A DNA stretch of 48,817 nt from the NCBI GenBank assembly GCA_002439605.1, contig DJOI01000032.1, forward strand, positions 1,469 through 50,285. Reading direction: 5' to 3'. Both the position numbers and the translations under genes were made by a program. Below, in pieces: positions 41,781 to 48,817 of the stretch (positions are counted from its first letter, which is position 1; every line of letters starts with the position of its first letter). The notes under the pieces were generated by a model. It had not been told where the DNA came from, made no database searches, and saw only the letters and a program-made list of their open reading frames with translations. The DNA comes from Candidatus Segatella mututuai (GTDB lineage Bacteria > Bacteroidota > Bacteroidia > Bacteroidales > Bacteroidaceae).

Positions 41781-42263
41781 TCAAGCTTCACCTGTGTTCT
41801 CCGACTGTTCAACCTTGCCTTTCTGCTTTTTCTGGCAGACAGCACAGAGTCCGTAAATATAGAGTGCAAACTCATCACATCGGAAATCATTCAACTGCGT
41901 CATGCCTATGGCCCTGGTTACCATCGGTGCGTCTATATCGGTCACACTTCCACAAACCGTACACACTTGGTGCACATGATTCTCACGTCCTAAAGACGCT
42001 TCGTACTTGGTGCCTTGAGCCAACCCATGCCTTACTACAAGCTTCAACTCCACCAATAGATGAATCGTATTGTAAAGCGTAGCACGGCTTACGCGAAAGC
42101 CACTATTTGTCAAATACTCCCCCAATTCTTCGAGCGTAAAATGCTTGTCGATGCTGTACACAGCATCCAAAATAGCATAACGCTCAGGGGTTTTTCGGTG
42201 CAGGCAGGCCTCAAGATAATCGTCCAAGACCTTCCTCACCCGAACCTTTACGTCGTCTGTCAT
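41781..42263 (-). CDS. fur: Fur-family transcriptional regulator
   Basis: A 160-residue winged-helix metal-dependent repressor. DNA-binding region: RYAILDAVYSIDKHFTLEEL and SRATLYNTIHLLVELKLV. Dimerisation domain has the metal site NHVHQVCTVCGSVTDID and a second cysteine pair, YGLCAVCQKKQKG. Family function is iron- or stress-dependent repression; which metal is inferred only. It starts the fur-purA-hisS series and carries its own promoter at 42290-42297. Distinct from the PerR-like gene linked to rubrerythrin. Confidence 0.9.
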   Translation of the reverse strand: MTDDVKVRVRKVLDDYLEACLHRKTPERYAILDAVYSIDKHFTLEELGEYLTNSGFRVSRATLYNTIHLLVELKLVVRHGLAQGTKYEASLGRENHVHQVCTVCGSVTDIDAPMVTRAIGMTQLNDFRCDEFALYIYGLCAVCQKKQKGKVEQSENTGEA

Positions 42264-42289
42264 AATACTTGTTAGTTACATAAAACGCA

Positions 42290-42297
42290 CAAAGATA
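42290..42297 (-). promoter_or_regulatory. fur promoter -7 box
   Basis: TATCTTTG on the minus strand lies 26 nt before the fur ATG. The rest of the intergenic region to maf (42298-42391) is AT-rich with a TTTTTTTAAAAAAA stretch near 42330 that may end the maf transcript. Confidence 0.6.
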
Positions 42298-42391
42298 CTC
42301 ATTATTTACGACATAGGGAAAATTCTTTTTTTAAAAAAATATAAAACGCTCACGTTAGGAGCAAAATATACTCGGGCTACAAAAACATACG

Positions 42392-43015
42392 TTATTCCTC
42401 CAGACTCTCCATCTTGCGGAGTTCTTCATAAATGCGTTGCACAGGCAACCCCATCACATTGAAATAACTGCCTTTGAGACCTACACACCCCACGTAGCCT
42501 ATCCATTCCTGAATGCCGTAGGCACCTGCCTTGTCGAAAGGCTTGTAACGAGAGACATAATAGTTTATTTCTTGTTCTTCAAGAGTCTTGAAACTCACCT
42601 CTGTCACCACGGAAAATTGACATTGCCGTTTACGAGTGGTAAGAGACACCCCCGTCACCACATGATGGGTCTTGCCACTCAACATACGTAGCATGTCGCA
42701 AGCCTCCTCTGCATCACGAGGCTTCCCCAACACGATACCCTTGCACTCCCTGTCGTCCGAAAAACCTTCGGAGGGTGCTATCACCACTGTATCTGCCGTA
42801 AGTACCAAGAGGTTATCTTCACCTTTCTCAAGAAGAGATTGGTAAGCCGCCGCCTTTTTACTGGCTATATATTGAGCGGTATCGTATGCATCCAGTGTAT
42901 CGGGGAAACTCTCATTTACCCCTTCCATTACCTTTACTTCAAAGGGAATATCAAGCCCTGCCAACAATTCCCTACGACGAGGAGAATTGCTCGCCAATAT
43001 GATTTTATATTTCAT
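42392..43015 (-). CDS. maf: Maf-family nucleotide pyrophosphatase
   Basis: A 207-residue cytoplasmic enzyme that hydrolyses non-canonical or pyrimidine NTPs to monophosphates. Family signatures: ILASNSPRRRELLAGL at the N-terminus, VLTADTVVI, LGKPRDAEEACDMLRMLSGK and HHVVTGVSL, with the C-terminal YVGCVGLKGSYFNVMGLPV. Length is usual (about 195-210). Third gene of the DUF2520-kdsC-maf series; a 40-codon open frame fills the gap from kdsC. Confidence 0.95.
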   Translation of the reverse strand: MKYKIILASNSPRRRELLAGLDIPFEVKVMEGVNESFPDTLDAYDTAQYIASKKAAAYQSLLEKGEDNLLVLTADTVVIAPSEGFSDDRECKGIVLGKPRDAEEACDMLRMLSGKTHHVVTGVSLTTRKRQCQFSVVTEVSFKTLEEQEINYYVSRYKPFDKAGAYGIQEWIGYVGCVGLKGSYFNVMGLPVQRIYEELRKMESLEE

Positions 43016-43017
43016 CG

Positions 43018-43140
43018 TTATTGCTTCTTCATTATACGAATTGCCTTATCATTCAGCAAGCGAACGACATCCCGGTGCTTGGAGCCTTCACCTGAATACC
43101 TCGCTCTTTTATTAATATCACCATCCGAACGCCTTGGCAT
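43018..43140 (-). CDS. Candidate 40-residue basic protein between kdsC and maf
   Basis: An ATG-initiated frame of 40 codons overlaps the last 23 nt of kdsC and ends two nt before the maf ATG. The product is highly charged: it starts MPRRSDGDINKRARYSGEGS and ends with IRIMKKQ. Tight fit between two genes and protein-like composition favour it, but there is no Shine-Dalgarno and chance open frames of this length are common. Function unknown; I do not recognise a family. Confidence 0.3.
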   Translation of the reverse strand: MPRRSDGDINKRARYSGEGSKHRDVVRLLNDKAIRIMKKQ

Positions 43141-43636
43141 CGGAAAGCCATTTCTTCTGAGCACGCAACACCTGTTCTATTATGTCACGCCCCACACCTT
43201 CACCTCCTTTACGTGAAGACACGTAGGTGGCAATCCCCTTTATATCCGAGCAAGCATCTGCAGGACAACAAGGGCAACCACAAAGTTGCATGATTTCATA
43301 ATCAGGAATATCGTCACCCACATATATCACCTCTTCATCCCGCAGTCCATAACGAGACAAGAACTCCTTGTAGGCAGTTGCCTTGACGGCGCAGCCCATA
43401 TAAATATCCTCCACTCCAAGAGCGGCATAACGCTTGCGCACAGCACTGGTCGTGCCACCAGTTATGATGGCTATACGAAGTCCCAACTTCTGGGCCAACT
43501 GTATGGAATACCCATCCTGTATATTGACCGTTCGCAAGGGTTCACCTTCGGAAGAAAGTGTAATCGTTTGCCGCGAAAGCACACCATCAACATCAAATAT
43601 CACGGTCTTTATCTTCGTCAAATCGTAATTGATCAT
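43118..43636 (-). CDS. kdsC: KdsC-like HAD phosphatase
   Basis: A 172-residue HAD-superfamily hydrolase without a cap domain, of the type that dephosphorylates 3-deoxy-D-manno-octulosonate 8-phosphate for lipid A core synthesis. HAD motif I is VIFDVDGVLS, motif II IITGGTTSA, motif III region KATAYKEFL and motif IV YVGDDIPDYEIM. It ends with DAKAFGW as in Bacteroidota relatives. It lies 53 nt after the DUF2520 gene. Some relatives act on other sugar phosphates, so the substrate is inferred. Confidence 0.9.
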   Translation of the reverse strand: MINYDLTKIKTVIFDVDGVLSRQTITLSSEGEPLRTVNIQDGYSIQLAQKLGLRIAIITGGTTSAVRKRYAALGVEDIYMGCAVKATAYKEFLSRYGLRDEEVIYVGDDIPDYEIMQLCGCPCCPADACSDIKGIATYVSSRKGGEGVGRDIIEQVLRAQKKWLSDAKAFGW

Positions 43637-43689
43637 AATCTTATTCTGATTTATCCCGTCATCATCCCGTCAAGAATCGGAGGATGCAC

Positions 43690-44469
43690 TTACTCCTCTT
43701 CTCCACTCATCCTATGGATATTCATGCTCATACGCTCATAGATATCCTTCAGCAACGGATTGTCACGCAGGAGTAACGACTGAGCACGAATCACATTCTG
43801 GTCGTACCTGACAGCAGGTCCCGTCTGAGCTTCTTGAGGCGTAAGAACATGCACCTTACGGGCCGTCTCATCGATAAGCGGAAGCATCACATCGAAAGGA
43901 ATACCATGCTTCCTAAGAATTTCATAACTAATAGCATAACAATGGTTTACAAAATTGCAGGCAAAGACCGCCGAGAGATGGAGATACCTCCTATCCTCGC
44001 TCGACAACTGATATATCTTACTACTCAAGCTATGCGCCAACTCCATCAACACATTGTGGGCATAGCCGTCATTGGCTTCTACAAAACAAGGAATATCATG
44101 AAAAGAGACTGTTTTCTCCTTCGAGAACGACTGCAAAGGATAAAACACGCCATAGTGTAGAGCCATTCCAGCAAACACATCCATGTTGACCGAACCTGCC
44201 GTATGCAGAAAGACTTTCGTGCTCCTGCCCGCACAAAGAGACTGAACAAGGTATGGCAAAACACTATCCGTTACGGAAACAATATACACATCTGCATCAT
44301 TCCGCACCATGTCGATATCAGTAACAGGAGCACCACCAGCAAGCGTTGCCAAGGCACTTGCCGACTCCATCGTGCGACTGTAAACTTGCAGAACATCATG
44401 CCCTGCCTCCAAGAGAGCCTTGCCCAAATTAGTGGCCAATCGGCCTGCTCCAATCAATATAACCTTCAT
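43690..44469 (-). CDS. Rossmann-like/DUF2520 NAD(P)-binding protein
   Basis: A 259-residue protein with an N-terminal dinucleotide-binding fold (VILIGAGRLATNLGKALLEA, GxGxxA pattern; resembles F420-dependent NADP oxidoreductases) and a C-terminal helical DUF2520 domain (about 125-240; HLSAVFACNFVNHCYAISYE). Substrate not known. First gene of the kdsC-maf series in Bacteroidota. The start must be at MKVILIGAG; its promoter box lies only 8 nt upstream, implying a leaderless mRNA. Confidence 0.9.
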   Translation of the reverse strand: MKVILIGAGRLATNLGKALLEAGHDVLQVYSRTMESASALATLAGGAPVTDIDMVRNDADVYIVSVTDSVLPYLVQSLCAGRSTKVFLHTAGSVNMDVFAGMALHYGVFYPLQSFSKEKTVSFHDIPCFVEANDGYAHNVLMELAHSLSSKIYQLSSEDRRYLHLSAVFACNFVNHCYAISYEILRKHGIPFDVMLPLIDETARKVHVLTPQEAQTGPAVRYDQNVIRAQSLLLRDNPLLKDIYERMSMNIHRMSGEEE

Positions 44470-44476
44470 AATATTG

Positions 44477-44546
44477 CAAAAATACTAAAAAGATTGGACA
44501 TTAGAGGCATGAGACTTGCTTTTTTAGAAATTATTTATTATTTTTG
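44477..44546. promoter_or_regulatory. Divergent promoters with almost no leader
   Basis: TATTTTTG at 44484-44477 on the minus strand lies 8 nt before the DUF2520 gene ATG. TATTTTTG at 44539-44546 on the plus strand, with TTG at 44516-44518, lies inside the first codons of the acetyltransferase frame, 5 nt before an in-frame GTG at 44551. Both arrangements would give leaderless or near-leaderless mRNAs. Confidence 0.5.
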
Positions 44547-45531
44547 CGATGTGAACGAATGCTGTGTTAACATTTATACAAATTCGAAAGACTTGCCGCC
44601 CCTGCTCGAAGGCAACTACTTTCATAGCCGTGAGTTGTTCCTTATCTACGAACACACTCCTGGCTGTACACCATATATGGTTGTGGTTTCCAATAAAGAA
44701 GGACTTACAGAGGCGCAACTTCTCGTGACAACGAACAGAAAGGGCAACTGGCTTCCACCTTATATATATACGCATGCACATGCGCACGAGGAAGGAATAT
44801 ATGCCAATGAAGACAACAAGAACACCCTGTTCTGCAAGATGCTCCAGACCATCACCCAACAGCTCGACCGCCGACTGTGTCTATACATCGAGTTCTCTGG
44901 CATCAAGAAGAAAATGTTTGGTTACAAAGCTTTCAGACAACAAGGTTACTTCCCTATTGCCTGGCAAGAGGTTCACAACTCGCTCCACAGCAAGAATCCT
45001 GCCGAACGGCTCTCCGAAAAAATGCTGCAACGCATAAAAAAACTGGAGAACAAGGGCATCATTACCCAAATAGCAATCAATAAGGAAGACATACACTCGT
45101 TCCATCAGCTGCTGAAACGATACTACTGGTTCAAGCCTCGCCGACATATCCCCAATGAGCGTTATTTTCAAGAAATGGCAAAGAGCCAGCATTGCAAGAT
45201 TTTCCTCACTACCTATGAAGGAAAGAAAATTGGCGGTTGCGCCTGCGCGTTCTCTGGCGGCAACGCATACCTATGGTTTTTGGCCGCCAAACGAAAGACC
45301 TACGCAAAGCTTCACCCCGACACCATAACTACATGGAACGCCATACAATATGCCTACAAACATCATTACGACCACATCTTCTTTATGGATGTGGGACTTC
45401 CCTGGCACAGGAATCCTTTCCGCGAATTCATCCTTAGTTTTGGCGGGAAGCCTGTATCCAAGTACAGATGGTTCCGTTTCTACAGTAGCATCATCAACAA
45501 GATGCTCACATGGCTATACAAAGACAAATAA
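44509..45531 (+). CDS. GNAT/FemAB-like acetyltransferase family protein
   Basis: A protein of about 340 residues with the double GNAT fold seen in FemAB-type and related Bacteroidota proteins. N-terminal part: KDLPPLLEGNYFHSRELFLI, then YMVVVSNKEGLTEAQLLVTT and WLPPYIYTHAHAHEEGIY. C-terminal part: LLKRYYWFKPRRHIPNERYF, GKKIGGCACAFSGGNAYLWF, and a final IFFMDVGLPWHRNPFREFIL. It probably transfers an acyl group or amino acid to an unknown acceptor. The open frame begins at 44203 but overlaps the DUF2520 gene; the ATG at 44509 is conservative. The promoter position argues for GTG at 44551. Confidence 0.85.
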   Translation: MRLAFLEIIYYFCDVNECCVNIYTNSKDLPPLLEGNYFHSRELFLIYEHTPGCTPYMVVVSNKEGLTEAQLLVTTNRKGNWLPPYIYTHAHAHEEGIYANEDNKNTLFCKMLQTITQQLDRRLCLYIEFSGIKKKMFGYKAFRQQGYFPIAWQEVHNSLHSKNPAERLSEKMLQRIKKLENKGIITQIAINKEDIHSFHQLLKRYYWFKPRRHIPNERYFQEMAKSQHCKIFLTTYEGKKIGGCACAFSGGNAYLWFLAAKRKTYAKLHPDTITTWNAIQYAYKHHYDHIFFMDVGLPWHRNPFREFILSFGGKPVSKYRWFRFYSSIINKMLTWLYKDK

Positions 45532-45545
45532 AATAAGAAGTACCA

Positions 45546-46166
45546 CTATACGTGCCCCATTCCTTTGTTAAGCAATTCAAGCCCTCGCTCCGTACATACA
45601 CCACGGACAATGACCATAAAGAAATTGTCAAAGATAGTCTGCATGGAATACTTGCGATAAAGCTGCAAGTGCATAATCTCGTCCATGGTAATATGCCCCA
45701 CATTTGATATAAAAGGATAGTCGATATCACTACGGAACAACCCCTCCTTCACGCCACAATCATAAAAGCGCATCCTGGCCTCCACCTCATGTTCGTGTAT
45801 AGATTTCATATAAGCCATCACACGAGGCATGCGTTGTATCTCCTCATAAAATTTGACACCCACCTGCTCACAGAGTTCCATCTGCACGCGATAAAAATAA
45901 CAAATGATATCGATCACATTATGATTATCCTGAGAAGCAAACTTATCAAGCATTATTCTAAGTTTCTCATTCTGAGCCCTTATGCCTGCCAGCAACAATT
46001 CCTCCTTGTCTCCAAAAATCTCATATACAGTACGTTTTGACACATGAAGCCCCTGGGAAATCTCATCCATTTTCACAGCCTTGACTCCCCTCTGATAAAA
46101 CTCATTCATGGCGTATTCGATGATTTTGCTCTTCAGTTCACGTCTATATTCATTTGTTATACCCAT
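45546..46166 (-). CDS. TetR/AcrR-family transcriptional regulator
   Basis: A 206-residue one-component repressor. The N-terminal helix-turn-helix (about 12-58) is KSKIIEYAMNEFYQRGVKAV followed by MDEISQGLHVSKRTVYEIFG. The C-terminal ligand-binding helices (about 70-195) have no recognisable ligand signature. Divergent from the malic enzyme gene, with its own promoter at 46199-46192; whether it regulates that gene is unknown. Convergent with the acetyltransferase gene, with stops 14 nt apart. Confidence 0.92.
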   Translation of the reverse strand: MGITNEYRRELKSKIIEYAMNEFYQRGVKAVKMDEISQGLHVSKRTVYEIFGDKEELLLAGIRAQNEKLRIMLDKFASQDNHNVIDIICYFYRVQMELCEQVGVKFYEEIQRMPRVMAYMKSIHEHEVEARMRFYDCGVKEGLFRSDIDYPFISNVGHITMDEIMHLQLYRKYSMQTIFDNFFMVIVRGVCTERGLELLNKGMGHV

Positions 46167-46191
46167 TGCTTGTATTCAAATATTTTTCTTG

Positions 46192-46287
46192 CAAAGTTAC
46201 AAAAAAAAACAAAAAAACCGACCATTATTCATTAGTTTTTTATTACCTTTGCACAAAAAACATAAGACTGTGCACAAAAAGCATAAT
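46192..46287. promoter_or_regulatory. tetR/malic enzyme intergenic promoters and direct repeat
   Basis: TAACTTTG at 46199-46192 on the minus strand serves tetR. TACCTTTG at 46244-46251 on the plus strand serves the malic enzyme gene. TGCACAAAAAACATAA at 46250-46265 recurs as TGCACAAAAAGCATAA at 46272-46287, 22 bp apart and just downstream of the second box, in a good position for a repressor. Confidence 0.6.
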
Positions 46288-46325
46288 TAGTGTAAGAATA
46301 TAAAACTTTAAACCGCTATATAATT

Positions 46326-48617
46326 ATGGTAAAAATTTCTAAAGAGGCAGCTCTCGCCTATCACGAGAACAATCGACCTGGCAAAATCGAAGTGAAGCCA
46401 ACCAAACCTTACCACACACAAACAGACTTGAGTTTGGCGTATTCGCCAGGAGTAGCCTACCCATGTCTGGAAATCCAGCAAAACCCAGACTCCGTATACA
46501 AGTATACCGACAAAGGTAACCTTGTGGCAGTTATCAGCAACGGTACAGCCGTATTGGGACTTGGCGACATTGGTGCCATGAGCGGCAAACCTGTCATGGA
46601 GGGAAAAGGTTTGCTGTTTAAGATTTATGGTGGAATCGATGTGTTCGATATCGAAGTGGCCGAAAAAGACCCTGAGAAATTCTGCGAAACAGTAGAGAAG
46701 ATAGCTCCTACATTCGGCGGTATCAACCTCGAAGACATCAAAGCTCCACAATGTTTCTATATTGAGGATAGACTCAAACGCACACTCGATATCCCTGTGA
46801 TGCACGATGACCAGCATGGCACAGCCATCATCTCGGCCGCAGGTCTGAAGAATGCCCTTGAGGTGGCTGGGAAAAATATAGCTGATGTGAAAATCGTAGT
46901 CAACGGAGCTGGAGCAGCAGCCATCAGTTGTACAAAACTCTATGTGGCTTTAGGCGCACAGGTAAAGAATATCGTGATGCTCGACTCCAAGGGCGTTATT
47001 ACAAGCGACCGAGAGAACCTGACCGAGCAGAAAAAACTTTTCGCTACCAACCGACGTGATGTCCACACACTCGAAGAAGCGATAAAGGGCGCCGATGTCT
47101 TTGTTGGACTCAGCAAAGGCAATGTCCTCTCACAAGACATGATTCGTTCTATGGCAGACTCCCCCATCGTATTCGCACTGGCCAACCCTGTGCCTGAAAT
47201 CAGTTACGAGGATGCCATGGCAAGCCGTCCAGACGTATTGATGTCAACAGGCCGCAGCGATTATCCCAACCAAATCAATAATGTTATTGGCTTTCCATAC
47301 ATCTTCCGTGGAGCCTTAGATGTCCACGCACGTGCCATCAATGAAGAGATGAAGTTGGCTGCTGTACATGCCATCGCAGACTTGGCAAAACAGCCTGTTC
47401 CCGATGTTGTGAATGATGTTTATCATGTCAACGACCTGACCTTTGGTCCCAAATACTTCATTCCCAAACCTGTAGACCCACGACTCATCACCGAGGTGAG
47501 TGCAGCCGTTGCCAAGGCCGCCATGGAAAGTGGTGTAGCCCGAACACCTATCACAGACTGGGAAGACTACAAACAGCATCTGCGTGAGCTCTTAGGACAG
47601 GAAACCAAGCTCACTCGTAAGTTGCACGATACAGCCCGCCTGCATCCTCAGCGCGTGGTATTTGCAGAAGGCGGCAATCCCACCATGCTGAAAGCTGCTG
47701 TACAGGCAAAGGCTGAAGGTATTTGCCAACCAATCCTGCTGGGCAACCCAGACCGTCTGAACCGTGTGGCTTCTCGCTTGAAACTCGACTTGAGCAATAT
47801 CGAGATTATCGATATGCGTGCAGACAGCGAACAGGGACGTCGTGCCACCTTTGCCAAGCACCTGGCTGAGAAGCGCGCCCGTGAGGGGTATACCTTCGAG
47901 GAGGCTTACGACAAGATGTACGAACGCAACTACTTCGGCATGTCACTGGTAGAGCAAGGCGACGCTGATGCCTTCATCACTGGTCTTTACACCAAGTATT
48001 CCAACACTATCAAAGTTGCAAAGGAAGTAATCGGCATCCGTCCCGAATTCAAAACATTCGGAACCATGCACATTCTCAACACCAAGAAGGGAGTTTTCTA
48101 TATCGCCGATACATTAATCAACCGCCACCCCGACGAAGATGTACTCACCGATATCGCCAAATTGTCGGCTCATACAGTAAAGTTCTTCAACGAGGAACCC
48201 ATCATCGCCATGCTTAGCTACTCCAACTTCGGCACCGATGCAGCAGGTTCACCTGTCAAGGTTCATAAGGCAGTGGCAGAGATGCAGAAGGAATTCCCCA
48301 ATCTCGCCATCGATGGTGAAATGCAGGTTAACTATGCGCTCAATAAACAGTTGCGCGACGAGAAATATCCTTTCTCTCGTCTCAAGGGAAAGGATGTCAA
48401 CACATTGGTATTCCCCAACCTGAGCAGCGCCAATGCTTCATACAAGCTCCTGCAGGCTCTCAACCCTGAAGCTGAGATTATCGGTCCTATCCAAATGGGG
48501 CTTAACAAGCCTATCCATTTCACCGACTCTGAGGGAAGCGTACAAGACATCGTCAATATTACGGCCGTGGCTGTAATTGATGCTTACGTGGAGAAAATAA
48601 AAAACAACAAGCAGTAA
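46326..48617 (+). CDS. maeB: NADP-dependent malic enzyme (malic-phosphotransacetylase fusion)
   Basis: A 763-residue two-domain enzyme that converts malate to pyruvate. The malic domain (about 1-425) has the N-terminal signature SLAYSPGVAYPCLEIQ, AVLGLGDIGAMSGKPVMEGK, the catalytic IPVMHDDQHGTAIISAAGL and the NAD(P) site VVNGAGAAAISC. The C-terminal phosphotransacetylase-like domain (about 430-763) has VVFAEGGNPTMLKAAVQAK, YFGMSLVEQGDADAFITGL and SYSNFGTDAAGSPVKVHKAV; it is usually regulatory (acetyl-CoA binding) rather than catalytic. Length matches the MaeB family. Transcribed from TACCTTTG and ended by a strong terminator. Confidence 0.97.
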   Translation: MVKISKEAALAYHENNRPGKIEVKPTKPYHTQTDLSLAYSPGVAYPCLEIQQNPDSVYKYTDKGNLVAVISNGTAVLGLGDIGAMSGKPVMEGKGLLFKIYGGIDVFDIEVAEKDPEKFCETVEKIAPTFGGINLEDIKAPQCFYIEDRLKRTLDIPVMHDDQHGTAIISAAGLKNALEVAGKNIADVKIVVNGAGAAAISCTKLYVALGAQVKNIVMLDSKGVITSDRENLTEQKKLFATNRRDVHTLEEAIKGADVFVGLSKGNVLSQDMIRSMADSPIVFALANPVPEISYEDAMASRPDVLMSTGRSDYPNQINNVIGFPYIFRGALDVHARAINEEMKLAAVHAIADLAKQPVPDVVNDVYHVNDLTFGPKYFIPKPVDPRLITEVSAAVAKAAMESGVARTPITDWEDYKQHLRELLGQETKLTRKLHDTARLHPQRVVFAEGGNPTMLKAAVQAKAEGICQPILLGNPDRLNRVASRLKLDLSNIEIIDMRADSEQGRRATFAKHLAEKRAREGYTFEEAYDKMYERNYFGMSLVEQGDADAFITGLYTKYSNTIKVAKEVIGIRPEFKTFGTMHILNTKKGVFYIADTLINRHPDEDVLTDIAKLSAHTVKFFNEEPIIAMLSYSNFGTDAAGSPVKVHKAVAEMQKEFPNLAIDGEMQVNYALNKQLRDEKYPFSRLKGKDVNTLVFPNLSSANASYKLLQALNPEAEIIGPIQMGLNKPIHFTDSEGSVQDIVNITAVAVIDAYVEKIKNNKQ

Positions 48618-48650
48618 TTTTTTTTACAACAAACAGTTCTAACAAATAAT

Positions 48651-48694
48651 AAAAAAAGTGCAAGAGTCACAACAACGGCTTTTGCACTTTTTTT
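48651..48694 (+). terminator. Terminator after the malic enzyme gene
   Basis: AAAAAAAGTGCAAGAG and CTTTTGCACTTTTTTT pair with one G-U across TCACAACAACGG, followed by more T. It is also usable in the other direction. Positions 48695-48817 show nothing further. Confidence 0.85.
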
Positions 48695-48817
48695 TCTTTT
48701 TCATACGTAAATTATTATCGTCCAACATTGCTGTAGGACATATGTTTTATACTAAATTTATATTTATGTGAGTATTAGACACAAGAAAGAATAGCACACT
48801 CATAATACCTATAAGTG

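Noticed and set aside
44203..44508. N-terminal extension of the acetyltransferase frame
   Set aside because: It overlaps the opposite-strand DUF2520 gene fully and does not resemble the family N-terminus.
1..48817. tRNA or rRNA genes
   Set aside because: No cloverleaf-like or ribosomal sequence was recognised in any intergenic region by eye; a covariance search would be needed to exclude them formally.

Overview
The window reads as a chromosomal segment of a Prevotella/Segatella-like member of the Bacteroidota. The signs are repeated TAnnTTTG promoter boxes with upstream TTG/TTTG, few Shine-Dalgarno sites, many lipoproteins with Bacteroidota-style signal sequences, and family members typical of the Prevotellaceae (a fused malic enzyme, a rubrerythrin with an N-terminal rubredoxin, an aminoacyl-histidine dipeptidase, and an ECF sigma factor paired with an inner-membrane helix/beta-barrel protein). 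No rRNA, tRNA, CRISPR array, intact transposase or phage gene was found.

Layout. 1-856 is non-coding and crowded with repeats: GGAGACA motifs in both orientations, a 38-bp palindrome, a 21/22-bp iteron-like array, a second 21-bp tandem array, and two promoters with no gene behind them. 857-5195 (minus) carries mazG, a lipoprotein, RNase Z, an ECF sigma factor and its probable dual-membrane anti-sigma partner. 5527-10495 (plus) carries valS, a clostripain-family lipoprotein and a GYF_2 membrane protein. 10738-15063 (minus) carries a TlpA-like thioredoxin protein, a DUF2461 protein, endonuclease III, an OmpH/Skp-like lipoprotein and a 64-residue membrane protein, divergent from pepD (plus).

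16718-24168 (minus) is a branched-chain amino acid operon: leuA-leuC-leuD-citramalate-synthase-like-leuB-TPR. It is preceded by what looks like a complete transcription attenuator: promoter, a 28-codon leader peptide rich in Leu/Ile/Val, an antiterminator strand inside the leader coding region, and an intrinsic terminator before leuA. I regard this as the most interesting regulatory element in the window. 24296-30873 (minus) holds an RNase D-like exonuclease, an RlmI-type methyltransferase, a solute-binding-like lipoprotein, a large TPR protein and dnaB, all closely spaced.

30983-35404 (plus) has ftsK with a LolA-like protein, then a PerR-like Fur regulator with rubrerythrin, preceded by a perfect 50-bp palindrome. 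35405-38873 is the most accessory-looking stretch: two small membrane proteins with similar N-termini, a 3' remnant of the BREX gene brxL, a roughly 426-bp non-coding element bounded by inverted repeats and containing a 92-bp hairpin, and a rhamnogalacturonan acetylesterase ending in a truncated pectinesterase-like tail. 39028-48617 returns to housekeeping genes: fur-purA-hisS, DUF2520-kdsC-(small ORF)-maf, a GNAT/FemAB-like acetyltransferase, tetR, and the malic enzyme gene.

Starts were shortened from the longest open frame where signal peptides, family N-termini or neighbouring genes required it (lipoprotein, TlpA protein, nth, leuA, RNase D-like gene, TPR gene, GNAT gene).
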